DNA of 64,000 bases from NCBI GenBank assembly GCA_973895155.1, contig OZ316891.1, positions 14,694,001 to 14,758,000 of the forward strand, written 5' to 3'. Shown in pieces: positions 37,576-49,336 of the stretch (its first letter is position 1; each line of letters opens with the position of its first letter). Position numbers and translations under genes: made by a program. Under the pieces are notes generated by a model. That model ran no database searches. It saw nothing but the letters and a program-made list of their open reading frames with translations, and was not told where the DNA came from. This DNA comes from Marsupella aquatica. Taxonomy: Eukaryota > Marchantiophyta.

Positions 37576-40460
37576 TTAATAATACACAGTCACTGACACA
37601 TTTTCCTAGGTGGCCCTATCGAAAATGCTATTGCTTTTATTAATAAGTAAATGCATTTATAAGTATCTCTCTAATTGCACACTCACGGGACAAAGCAATT
37701 AAAAGCATCTGGTGTGCACTAAACAGGGGTTTGCATTAATATTAGAGTTGTGCATTTAGCATTGTGTATGACTCAAAATTTGATGTACCTTAAGTACAAG
37801 ATTAAGTTACCGATAGAAGTATGGACTACCGACTCATTAGGTTTTTATCATAAATACTGATCATATGCTATGACCCTCAGTCAACATGGAAGCTACAGAA
37901 AAAATCTGAAAACTTTTAAACAACCCTGTGGAAAGAGCTACAGCCATTCTGGATGGTCAAAAGACACCTGCCATTTCTTTTGAGGACAAGAAACCATCAC
38001 ACCTGCAATGATGAAGCTCCGAGACTCACTAATAAATCCCCAACATGATTGGACTATGTACATGGTTTTTTCCATCCTTACCAGAGCCTCAAACAGTCAA
38101 ACGTACATTCGTCACATGCCAGGGTGCTGGGATTTTGGTGGTAAAACCTGCTGCTTGCCTCCGCTTGCTGTGGTCATTCCCCTCCAGTCCATACACTTTA
38201 AATGCGTTTGAATGTCATCCTCAGATTGTTGAATGTCACACATAGCAAATGTGAATCAAAATAAAATAAAGGAAAAATTGTGAATGAAATTAATGTACAT
38301 TGACATTGAATAAAATGTACAACAAAAAATGCATATTCATAGAGTTTACATTCTTCCGAGTTTGCCTGGAGACATGTGTTCACTCTACTGTAGAGATGCT
38401 TACAGTAGATTCCGTATACGTTGGACAACAAATCTCATCATTATTCATGATATGTCTGTCGAGCAAGCATAGCATGTTCACCAATAAAAATCTTGTACTC
38501 TAATTAGAGTGGGGGGAGGGGCAAGCTTTTCAAGGTGATCGTACCCACTCCCAGCATCATTCTCCTCAATCCCGGTAGCAATGCGTGGCCGTCCGTGCAG
38601 GAATCCCGGCATTAAATGGTCGCAAGTCCGGGAAGTTTGGAGCAATAATTGCGTTGCATCAGAGATTACACATGACTCCAGACGCTGGAAAACCTGACTG
38701 TGATAGTAGTAGTGTGATTTGCATACAGTGCTCGAATTGTCCACCCCAGGAGCCTCATCAGGGTGGATGCGTCAGTGGAAGATCCAAGCCTGCAATCCTG
38801 AACACAGTAGAAAACAATAATTTGTACAACCCCTGCGTCCGTTATTTCCATCGTTTGAAGTCCGAAATAGAATCCAGAATGACCACTCATCTGCTCCAGC
38901 TCCCTCCCGTGAAGCATATCCAGCGCCAGGAGCGGGCTTCGTATTTTTAATTGGGAAAAACAGCTCGACGCAGCAGTAGTGTAGGCCACTGAGCCAGTGG
39001 GTCTGCGGTCATCAGTCTGCTGCATATTACATGCTGCGTCCACGTTTTTGATTATTGGCATCTATCTCAGATTCTCATCAGAACGGCATGAGTGCCTTTT
39101 AGGGCCAGAGACGGCCAAAACCGAACGGCATGTCCGGCGCTAACTTTAGCTACGGTGCCGTTGGCAGCTGGCCATCCATGCCACCGTTGCCACGGACGCC
39201 GTGAACGCAGATGGCGGGGACTACATTATTGGTAAGTTCGTCGCTATTTCTGGCTGGGTTACCGACCGTTTTGGCCTCGGAGCCCCACTCCAAAATCCAA
39301 ATCGCCGACGTTTTTCCCGGGGATGGATGGAGTCAATCATCTAATAATCAGGGCTCCACTCCGAGTCTCCGACGTCTTTCCCGGGCTTTGGAGACGGCCA
39401 ACGGCCATAGATCCAGTCAATCAGTGGAGGGGAGGACAGCGGCAGTCAAGTCAGTCAAGACAACCGATACGCTAACAGGTCCACTTCTGGAAAGGAGCAG
39501 ACTAGAGTAGACTAGACCCGCCAAAAAGTACGGCCGGCATTGGCCTGCCCACAGTAGACGGAGCCTACGGTAGTCAAGTCACCACAGCAAACTATAGTCG
39601 CAGGTTGTGAAACCCGAGGGTGAGTTTAGCTCACCTGGTCCACCTGGAGGAACCATGGGAGTACGCGTTTTGCCCAGGAAAACGGAGATCGCCTGTTTGT
39701 GCCATTATTCCCCCCTTTGTGTGTTTTGTGTGTCAGATGACTTATTAGTCGAAAAATAGCTGCTGGCGCCACCACACCCTCTCCGTGCGTTGCCCAGAAG
39801 GCAGGGCACCTCAATAGCCGGAGGAACATAAACGATGATCATCAGCAGCAAGCAATGCTAGTGTGAGGTCTGGGGCTCTGCTCTCTTTTGTAGAAATATC
39901 TCCCCCAGAGAAGAAAAATAAATAAATAAACGGAGGAATATAGAATATGCAATATATGAGGAGCGGAACTGGGAAACACCGACTTGTGCAGGGCGGCAAT
40001 CTGGCTGGTGATCTGACGCTCACCGTCGAGCGAGGGGAGGGGAGGATGGGGTACAAACGGACAAGCCAGGCGTGCAAAGATGACAGGCTACACCTAGCAC
40101 CTAGGGAGGGTTTTGTGAAACACCGATACGTCAGAGACGGGCAGGTCGCGTGGGATGTGTGTCGTAGCGTAGGTATGGTGTGCGGGTGGCGTAGCGATGC
40201 CGATGCGGGATGCGGGTTGGCTCGGGCTGGGTCGGGTTGGGTTGTCTGCATGGGGATTGGCGAGGGCGTTGGTTCGTGCCGGTTTCCCGAGCCCGCGAGT
40301 AAATGTTGCCCCCATGGGGCCATGGGGGTGTGAGTCGACCAGGGGAGGGGAGGGGGGGGGGGGGTGGGAGGGGGTAGTGCGCTGTAGACTTTGGGTCGTT
40401 ACGTCTTTCCTGTCTACAGGAGAGTTGTGGGGACGACCTCCCGCAGCAAATGTTGCCTGG
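37576..40460. other. spacer turning into a GC-rich island
   Basis: AT-rich to about 38.5 kb, then CpG-rich. ATGGCGGGG at 39,211 followed after seven codons by TTG|GTAAGTTCG could be a first exon, but no second exon is identifiable. The G run at 40,345-40,376 is a candidate quadruplex. Open frames on both strands at 39.8-40.6 kb overlap each other and have no domains. Confidence 0.35.
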
Positions 40461-40762
40461 AGTATATATACTTGCGTCTTGCGATCAGATTGAAAATGGC
40501 AGCTGAATCTCGATCTGGGTCTCGCCGCAAGACGCTTTTCACTGTAGCAACTTTGTGCGGCAGACGTGGATGTCGTCTGCTGTTGCTGCCCTTGACGGTG
40601 GCGTTTTGTCAAGCTTTCTTAGTTTCTTGTGCCGACCTCGCGTCCACGCCTGGCTTCACGGGATCAGTCATCGATCTGGGATGGCTTGACATACCATGGC
40701 GCGCCTCTCTTTCCACGGAACGGGGCCGGCACCGTGATGTGAAATTCTTCGCTGAATTGTAG
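40461..40762 (+). CDS. possible small protein with a hydrophobic N-terminal segment, 88 aa
   Basis: A TATA-like GTATATATAC at about 40,462 lies about 30 bp upstream of an ATG at 40,496 and its open frame to 40,762. The protein starts with a basic stretch (SRSGSRRK) followed by a leucine-rich hydrophobic segment (LLLLPLTVAFCQAFLVSC), which could be a signal peptide or anchor, then a polar tail. No family is recognised. The same transcript could be a long non-coding RNA, as downstream sequence to 44 kb is similar in composition but has no coding support. Confidence 0.3.
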
Positions 40763-43700
40763 ACGGATGGGTTGTGGGTTTGTTTCGGATCTGATTTTCT
40801 CTTCTCGTGATGGTTTGTTCACCTCTGAGTCGGTGTGCTACGTCTTGACAATATCACGGCGGCCGTGCGCTTGTTGTCCATGTCGCGTAATCTGCTAAAC
40901 AGATGCTTCTGGAACTGGCGAGTAAGGAACAGGTATCCGCTTGTCTCAGAACGAAATACAGCACTGGCGGCTTCTGCTGGACAACTTCACTGTGATACCG
41001 GCAGTCTACTGATTTGTAACAGCGATCCCGAACCCTAGAAGAATGCTTTTTAGAATGTGCCGTAGATCAAAACATCATCGTCAAGTTTTGTGACATTCGC
41101 GAGTGCAGGCTGGCTGGGTTGCACCATCCTGGGCACATCATTGTAATGGGTTTTACACACGCCATTAGAAAAGTCAGAACTCTCTACTCCGTCGATCGAG
41201 GCTCGCCAGTCCCTGGAGGTTTTCGATAGCGTCCATAAGAATATCGCCTGTGAACACCTCAGAGGAACAGCCCAAAAGGCGCCTTCCACTCCTGTACCTT
41301 TGTCAACCAAGAAATGTGAATCTCTCAGTCTGTCTAGCGCAGGAGCCCATCTTGGCTCGAACTAACCCCTCTCAGTGATTCTTCCCATCAGATTGATCCC
41401 TGTGATAGATCGTAGTGATTCTTCCCATCAGATTGATCCCTGTGATAGATCGTACTTGAATTGCTCCTACCCTACCGCCTCACGACCTTGATGTTCAACC
41501 CCAACCCTAAACTTTTTACAGTGTCTGGATATTGCTCCGTGCTCGTCTTGATGGCTTTTACCCTAGCAACGGTAAGTTTTGTTTTTGCCGTGTCTGCAAG
41601 GTCTGCGCATTGCTAGACGAAAGTCTACGTAGTCCCTCTCTTGAAGAGTGTAGTTTGGTTCCTCTCATGCCATGTTGATGCTGTCCACGAGTCGGTTGGT
41701 ACGTTCTCCGTTCAATTGGTGGATGTTTTAGACGTGCGTGAGAGAAGTACAACTTCTTGTAATGTGAAGCTTGGTTGTGTGTCCACACTTGTTGCGGGCA
41801 GATATCGAGGCTCACCTATTAATTTATGAGTCACTCATCTGAGTGCTACACTACTGGAATAATGTGGTCATTTAATTGCGGAGCCTGTCTTCTTTCAGTC
41901 GTTGTCAACGCTCTTCTTTATTAGCCCGCGTAATTTCTGCTGAGGTCGCTCCAGTACTTGGCGCGTGTAGGACGAAGGACCACACAAGATCATCTAGGAT
42001 TATGGTGTGGTCTTTCACAACTGTTTACCAGCAACTGGATCGACATTCAGCAGCTGGATTCACATTTAGAAGCTCCTTCTTCGACGGGAATGTTCTACCG
42101 CTTCTGAGGCGGTCTCTCTTAGAAAAACGGAGTACTTCGTACTCTGCTGGATGCACATTTAGAAGCTCCTTCTTCGACGGGAATGTTCTACCGCTTCTGA
42201 GGTGGTCTCTCTTAGAAAAACGGAGTTCTTCGTACTCTGCAGGGAAGGGCTGGATGGTTGAGTGAGATTACCAAGCTTAAATGGAATGTCCGAGGTTTGG
42301 AGCCGGTTGCAGTGTACACGTGGAGACGTCAATTTTGGGGGGCATTTCATGTGAGCTTGGTAGTTTTCACTCAGCCAGTCTCTGCATAAATGTCTAGGGT
42401 TCGGAGAGTTCGAATATGCGCATGGAAGCTCGAATTCATGAGGTTGATCACGAGCTTGGTTTTTCGTATCCAGCCGCATCGCACATTTCGTCTAGCATTC
42501 TAACTGGAGCAATCGTTCCTCGGACAGCGAAACTTGTCAGGCTTTCACTCCGGGTTTGATCGATAGATGTTACCGGGGTTGTTCCTTGCGCAGCCTCCGC
42601 CTGAGATCCTTTGATGTGGAGCAGGGGTGAAGGGTGCGCGTGGGCTTATGAACTTCTGAACTTTTGTTGTCTCTTAGCTGCTCCATTTGGATATCCTGGC
42701 AGACACTCAGTTTGGTTAAGTTTTACTGGTTACTACTAACAAGTTCGGAAGTTTCTCGCCAGCGAGTCGGTTGTGAAATGGTGGCCTCGGTCGCTGTTTT
42801 GAGGCAATCTGTGCGATGAATCCGTGGCCTGGAAGCTCGCAGACATAGTATTGACTGTTCTTGCTCGACTAGTGTTTGGGCATGAAATGTTTGGGGTTGG
42901 ATCCGCTTGATCTGTATGTGGCGAGTTCGTTAGTTACTTCATGAGTTACTCAGCCATTCATAATCAGAAGTTTTGTCAATGTCTCTCTATATGCGTGGGT
43001 GACATCTGATCTGTTCTATTGTTGTTGGTGTCTGTCTGCACAGACACTAATAGACATGCAAATTTGAAGTAGTGGTTGCCCGAGAACATGATCGTGGCAG
43101 TTTCGCTTGACGTACCTATGAATATATGGAGTTTTGACAATCTCTTTGGGCCCGTAAGTGACATTATTCTGATCTGATATATTGTTGTCGTTCTCGGCCT
43201 GTACAAACACTAATGGACATGGCGAACACAAGGTTGTCGGGTCCACGTTTTACAGTGCTGAAATGAATTTAAGACTTGGTTGGGCATTCGAAGTAGTCAC
43301 GCCCACGTGCGTCAAGCCGAGCTTCCTCTACTTCGCAGTCTCTTTCATTACGCGAACGCTACAGATGCGTGGTGATGGAAGCTGTCATCTTCGTGGAACT
43401 TTGTCCATGCCAGCAAGTTGGTAATCTGCAGGATTGAGATTAGTTCGTACGTATGAATTCACTAAGACTTTGTGGCCTGGCTTTGGAGCACTGGAGGAGT
43501 TTGTTAATCTCGAGTAGTGATCGAGGGAGTTCTCGTCGCTCTATGCTGTCCGAGTGTAGCCCTTTGGACTTAGGAGTAGGTAGTGCTTACGGCGAAGTTC
43601 TCGTAATGTGATGGTCTCTAGCTGTCTAACCTACCTGGGCTGGAAGTATACCGAGTTGATGGTACGCTGGAGATGTGACGCCATTCGAAAGCTCCGGTAC

Positions 43701-44350
43701 AGTCTAAAACATTTCACAGTTGTCGGGAGTTTTTTACAATATCTTACGTTTTATGCACTCTGGGTACCCTTGTGGAAGGCCACAGCCGAGTTGTAGCGGA
43801 ATGTCTGTCATCCTGTCATTATAAACAAGTGATACTTGAAATGTGGAACTGAGAAAGTGGATTGTGGAATTCATTGGGAACTTACTCTTGTCGGTGTTGA
43901 ATCTAATAGTTGTCAAGATTACTTCACTTCGGAGGGAGTGATACTTGAAATGTGGAGCTGTCAAGGTAGATAATGGAATTCATACGTTGGGACCTCTCTG
44001 TTGTTGGTGTTAACCTCTTGCTTGTTCTTAAGAGGCTTCGGAACCCAGTCATACAGACAGTACCCTCCATCATTGACAGTGGAAAACTGATATAAATAAA
44101 GACTCTTCGAAAAGTCATAAATTCAAACACAGGTCATCTAAGAAGTCTAGTGCAAAAGCTCATGTTCATCCCCAACTAACTCTTTCCTTTATACATTAAG
44201 AAAGATGGGAGAAAAACGTTTTCTGAATTGAAAGTACTCACCTGCACAGTACAAATGGCATCTATGTCCTCCGGCCCTCTTTGCGTTTAAAATGTGTAGT
44301 GCAGACACAAATTTCTTCCGGTAGAATGACACTAGGTGAAATGAGTGCTG
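40763..44350 (+). other. GC-moderate, probably transcribed region with serial tandem duplications
   Basis: No recognised protein. Duplications seen directly: 41,375-41,455 (period 40), 42,058-42,243 (period 93, nearly identical), 42,970-43,225 (diverged, ~170) and 43,829-44,010 (period 109, GTGATACTTGAAATGTGGA). An open frame at 41,876-42,265 spans the 93-bp duplication in frame. The composition differs from the AT-rich spacers, suggesting introns or UTRs of a gene starting near 40.5 kb. Confidence 0.4.
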
Positions 44351-44840
44351 TCAGCCAGCATTTAAAGTGGCTTCTAGTTGGCCACGATTCAAAAGGTCGG
44401 TGACCGGGTCCTCGCTGTTAAATGGGCAGACGACAGAAACAATCATCGCCATGTACAGTCTGCTCGTGGCGCTAAACGAAGAGATTCCCTCGAAGCACCT
44501 TACCTCTGGTGTAGTTTCGTTCTGAACGCGTGCTTTCTTTATTGTGACCTTCTCCACAAGAGTATTTCGCCTTACCTTCCGCCAACCCATCCTTCTCTCA
44601 TTAAAAGTGATGTAAAGCAATCTACCTCTCTGAAATGAGTCCAGGAGTTTGCACACATCGGAGATCGATGTAGAAGATAGCTTCTATTACATATTGGTTT
44701 CGTAATGCCAGATGAGGATGGTGCGTCGAATGTGATAGACTTACGACATGTAAGCCTTCCACGAGAATTGCCATCTGTGACAGTATGACGTAAAAGCTGT
44801 ACAAACCAACGAATTCACCAAGGTAGAACGATCGATGCAA
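44351..44840 (-). other. possible exons of an unrecognised minus-strand gene
   Basis: Minus-strand frames at 44,351-44,656 and 44,622-44,840 look somewhat coding. The second contains GEFVGLYSFYVILSQMAILV, a membrane-like stretch ending at a GTAAGT donor. No family is recognised and the pieces cannot be joined with confidence. A chance frame in a GC-richer region is equally possible. Confidence 0.2.
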
Positions 44841-47624
44841 AACGCACTTCTAAGTCAAAAACAAATTCCATCACAAACATGAGATACTCGAGTTCATTTT
44901 GCAGAATACAATCGATCATACTAAAAAAGAAATGGCACAGACTCTATGTGGTCTGGAGAACATAATTCAGGCAGCAACAGACACCCTGTATCTAATGCCA
45001 ATAATCTGCACCCATAGTTATAATTGAAATAAAACATCGACACCCTTTCACTCACGTTTAGTGTAAGTAACTAATTCGTGTTACCTACAGTCACCAATTA
45101 GTGCATGGAGTTTTTCTTATAGAAAGAAAACTCATTCATTGTTTTGTACTTTGTCAAACTGTCCAAATTGTGTATGTCTCTCTACTACTGTGGCTCTCGC
45201 CAAAGCAGGGAGATAGAACTTGGTCTCTCGAGTTCTGGCTCGTCAAAGGAGCAAGGCAGGGAATGCACAACTCTTCAAAGCCATTTGATGAAGAAGCATG
45301 GAAACAAGCCACGTTGATGTTCACTTCAAAGCAGCAATAACACTAATTGGTGTTATTGCTGAGTTAGTGTTACGAAAGAGTCACTATACCTTATGTACAG
45401 TGGTCTGGAACAAAAAGATTTAGACCCAGAATTAGTTTTTATCCAGATTAATTGGGGCGAAGTAAGGGTATAAGTACAAATTTTGGTGGTTTCCATTGGC
45501 TTTTGTTTGTGTTTAGCTAGGCCGATGATGCGTTAGGGTGTAGCTGACTTTGAAGGTCATGCGTTAGGGTGTAACTGACTTTCAAGGTCATTGGTAACCA
45601 TTGGATCAGCTCCCAATATACTTCCACATGCTAAGGTTCGGAAGAGAGGATCATGCAAGTAAGGTATGCTTGGTTACTAATGCCACCAGCTATATTTAGT
45701 ATCAACTAGAACTAGACACTGTTGAGGCCAAGAACTATCTACTTTAATTTCTCTATTTTGATGAGTTTTTAAATGTTCAAGAAAAATAAATAAAATGCCC
45801 CTTAGTTTGCAGATGATCATTTGTGGAAGTGAAACCACCCCCCCTCCCCCCCCCCCCCCCAGTACCCGGTTTGCAAATCTTGAAAAATAGCCATAGCACT
45901 AACACAAGCAGGAACAGACAACACAACAAAATGTAAAGAAATGAACCTAATCACAATGATAATTAACAAAACTGGTAAATTCATAAAGGGCAAGCACATA
46001 TGAATTTAGAGACTTCATTTGACTATTTTCTGCAATATTCACATTGTCTTTAAAACAGCATTGAGGTTGGGGCGCTACATGGCGCTTGCGTGCTTGAATG
46101 CAACCCTAAACTCGTTTCTTAATTAGTAGCTTTGGATACAATAGCCACAACGTATTCAGCCAATTTGGGAGCAACGCTAAGTGCTTGGGTGCCCGCTTGG
46201 GTGGTCTAATGGGGCCGTAAGATCCTTCGTTTGTAATTTGAATACAATAGCCACAATATATTGAATCAAGCTGGGAGGTTGCACTACAGTAGTTGGGTGC
46301 TCCAATCGATGCAACCATAAAATCCTTCATTTGTAGTTTGAATACAATAGGAACCAGGTGATGGACACCCAAGTGAAACAAATGATATCAAGTACCAGTG
46401 AATTAGGCAAGTTGTGTCTTACAGAATGTTTAAGTTAGTCAAGATTGATGGCGAACTCAATCTAGTTGATATCTTTACCATTGAAGTGATTCATTTGAAT
46501 AGTTGTCCTAGAGATTGTGCCACATTGCAGGTTGTGCAATTGTGATACAATTAAGTAGAGTAACTCAGCATCTTGTATAGTAATGTCTGGTATATGTTCT
46601 TAATTGTTTTATAGGCTACGGCTTAGTTCTGGTTTGCTCTAGTGATGGATCCCTAGTTTCCGCCAAAGTGAACCACCCAACTGGATATCTTACTATGTTA
46701 AGGTCAAAATCCTAATCATCCTACAACAACCGCATGGCACACACTTCAAGTCAAAATGCTAAATTCTAGCGTCACCTACTATGTACACCCCAATGAACAC
46801 ATTCCCATATTAAGGGTATTCGTTGAGACCACCTTCCAACATAGAAGGATACGGAGATCCTCTGCCTTTGACGACAACATCCTACATGTTTCACTTTGAT
46901 GTTTAGCTATACATGCATAAGGTCAAACGGACAGGTCCTAATTCCTGATTGGAGTAAAATCTTCAGTAAGCTGGGGTTCCTCTCAGCTTTGTGTAAGTTT
47001 GAAGCTGTAATGGCATTTTGCTGGCATTGAGTTGGTCTTGGGGGTCTCATTGTACATAGGGCCTCCACCATCTTCTACAACATTCTGGGGTTTTGACTCC
47101 CCTACTTAGTAACTAAGAAAATCACTCTTTCTTACTTATACTCTTCCTAAATCAAGAAATTTGGACCCCTGGCTAGAAGTAAAATCTTAGGAAAGTGCTT
47201 AGAAGTAGCAAGAAAGTAAGTAAGGGGATAATTAACAATTCAAAAAGTGCCACTTGTCATCACATGATTCATTGCTTGCCACATGTCAATAAATGATTGG
47301 TGAGTTTTTTTAGCTTCCTATTCCTTTTTGAGAGAGTGATTAAATAGGGACTTTCACACATGGTATACAAAAATTTCATAAGGTGAACCCCCCAAGACTG
47401 CATTGAAGGAGCAGCCCGACAACATCATTGGGCCAATCTAGATTTATGTTTGCAATTTGGCATGTTATAGACTAAACACATTGGAAAACACATTGTCCAC
47501 ACTGAATTCTATTTGGTTCAAGATATGCGCATTTCCATTTTGATTTTACATGCCTACACTACGGCTTTTGCCAAAGCCTAGTCCTCTAACTATGAGTATA
47601 CATTGTTGTCAACATAGGCAAGTT
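44841..47624. other. spacer with short tandem repeats
   Basis: A 31-bp exact-type duplication is at 45,529-45,590 (TGCGTTAGGGTGTA.CTGACT) and a ~105-bp diverged duplication at 46,128-46,345 (GAATACAATAGCCACAA). There is a palindromic AATAACACTAATTGGTGTTATT near 45,335 and a long C tract at 45,836-45,860. No gene recognised. Confidence 0.45.
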
Positions 47625-47945
47625 CTCCGGGGGTCCTCACTTCTTTTCTTCCCAACCCATCACACGCGAATAAGTACAGGGTTTTTTTGGAGTTTAGTGA
47701 AGGACTTTTAAATTTTTGTTGAAGAACATAATTAGGGTTGTTTTAATCCAGTTTTGAGAATTATAAGAATCATAGGGTTTTTTAACATCAAATTTGAGAA
47801 TATTCCAAGAATATTTGATTAAGTTTGGGTTAAAAACATTCTCAAAGAAACTTTATTGACTTAAAGTTTTTGGGTGTTTATTCCCCCCAAAATTGTGCTT
47901 GTGATATGGGACACCCCTTGGATTGAGGCCCTGGAGCAAGTTCTA
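47625..47945 (+). repeat. dispersed repeat family B, copy 2
   Basis: Inverted match of the 17,868-18,170 copy (shared phrases listed there). It lies 36 bp from the CACTA element's left target duplication. The transposon therefore inserted beside an older repeat. Confidence 0.7.
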
Positions 47946-47978
47946 AGTATGACATTCTGTGTCACGTACTACGGCCGC

Positions 47979-47981
47979 ATT
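47979..47981. repeat. target-site duplication ATT, left of CACTA element
   Basis: ATT directly precedes CACTAC here and directly follows GTAGTG at 58,871-58,873. A 3-bp duplication is the hallmark of CACTA insertion. Confidence 0.9.
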
Positions 47982-47998
47982 CACTACTACATATTTGC
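47982..47998 (+). repeat. left terminal inverted repeat of CACTA element
   Basis: Starts CACTACTACA; pairs with the right terminus over the first ten positions with one mismatch. Confidence 0.85.
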
Positions 47999-48003
47999 CA
48001 ATT

Positions 48004-48530
48004 TTGCGAAGGCGTTTTACAAGAGGAAGAAAGCTTTGCAAGATTAATCTCATCGCTAAACTTGCGATCCGATACGCATCGCACTTAGCGAATCTGCACA
48101 CATCGCAACACATAATTGCGAAACTTAGACCATCGCAACATTTTACGACACTTCAGGTATCGCAAAACATTTCCGAAGCAATTACCATTGAACAAGTTAG
48201 CGATCTTTACCGCTTCGCAAATTCATTGAGATGCGCCGGAAAACTAAATGGTTGCGAATATTTAAGCATCTCAAAATATTTTGCGAGTCTTATTGTCTCG
48301 CAAATGAGCGATGTTTGTGGAATATATGGCTAACTTGCGATAGTAATAGGCTCGCAAATCCTGTGCCTGTCTAGGGTCTCATTTTGTGAATGTTTTGGTT
48401 TCGCAACTTTGAGATGGTGGTATCTTCGGAAGTTTGCGATGAGGGAATGATGGCAATTAGGGAGCAGTTAAGTATCGCAAATGTAGCGATGAGTTTGCGG
48501 GTGTAGGGGTTTCGCAAGATGTTTCGCAAA
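48004..48530. repeat. left subterminal TTGCGA/TCGCAA array
   Basis: About 17 copies of the hexamer TTGCGA or its complement in roughly 530 bp, in both orientations, often within TTTGCGAA or TTCGCAAA contexts. En/Spm elements carry comparable subterminal motifs bound by TnpA. Binding by the element's own accessory protein is inferred. Confidence 0.85.
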
Positions 48531-48544
48531 ATATTATGAGCGCT

Positions 48545-49085
48545 TCAAAGAGGTGGAAAAGGAATGGGATTGGGGAGGGAGGGTAAAGGAGGGTGGATAC
48601 ATGTAATTTTTAGGGAGGGACAATGAAAAGGAGGAGGAAGGGAATGGGGCTAGGAGGGACAAGGAACGGAGGGATCCAAGAGGGAGGATACAGGTTTAGG
48701 GGGCACAAGGAAATGAGGGAGGAGGAAGGGTATGTAGATATAGTTTTAGGGAGGGTTTGGATTTAGGGAGTGAAAATAAAAAGGAGGGAGTTTAGGGTTT
48801 AGAGAGGGACAAGGAAAGGAGGGAGGGTATTGGTTTAGAGAGGGACAAGGAAATGAGGGAGGTTTAAGGGTATAGGTTTAGGAGGGAGGAGAGAAGCTAG
48901 GTTGTATAGGTAAGAGTGGGGGACAGGGGTGGAAAGTAAGGAAAGTATAGGGTTGAAATAGAAAGCCAGGGGTTGGGACAAGGAGAGGAAGGAGGAAGGA
49001 GGGTTTAATAAGAGGGACAGACAATGAAAGAAAGGAGGAGGGAGGTGGGTACAAGTAATAAGGAGAACAGCTAGGGGGGGATTAG
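48545..49085 (+). repeat. purine-rich GGAGGG tract
   Basis: About 540 bp almost free of C on the plus strand, with dozens of GGAGGG, GGGAGGGA and TTTAGGGAG units. It lies between the left array and the 3' end of the transposase gene. G-quadruplex or triplex formation is possible. Confidence 0.8.
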
Positions 49086-49336
49086 GAAAGCATGGAGGAT
49101 AGAGGACTACAAGCAACATGAGTTTTCTTTGCATAAAGTCTACCAAAAGGTGTGGTGAGTGTGGGGTAGGGATGGGAGATATAGAAAACAACATTTGAAA
49201 ATGATATACTTACAAAACATAAGTTTATTGATAATTGAGAAGCACATATTTCTCCATTCTACCGAGAAGAGAAATCTTCATATCATCAAATCTAACTATA
49301 TATCCGTGTAGCTATATATCCACAAACACAGACCCC

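Noticed and set aside
39811-40612. Long overlapping open frames on both strands (170 and 172 codons)
   Set aside because: They overlap several other frames in a GC-rich stretch and contain no motif; treated as composition artefacts.
45073-45380. Possible MITE with CACTAATT/AATTAGTG inverted ends
   Set aside because: Inner palindromes exist, but outer ends do not pair over a useful length and no target duplication was found.
48835-49194. 119-codon Pro/Leu-rich minus-strand frame
   Set aside because: It is the translation of the GGAGGG purine tract; composition alone removes stops.
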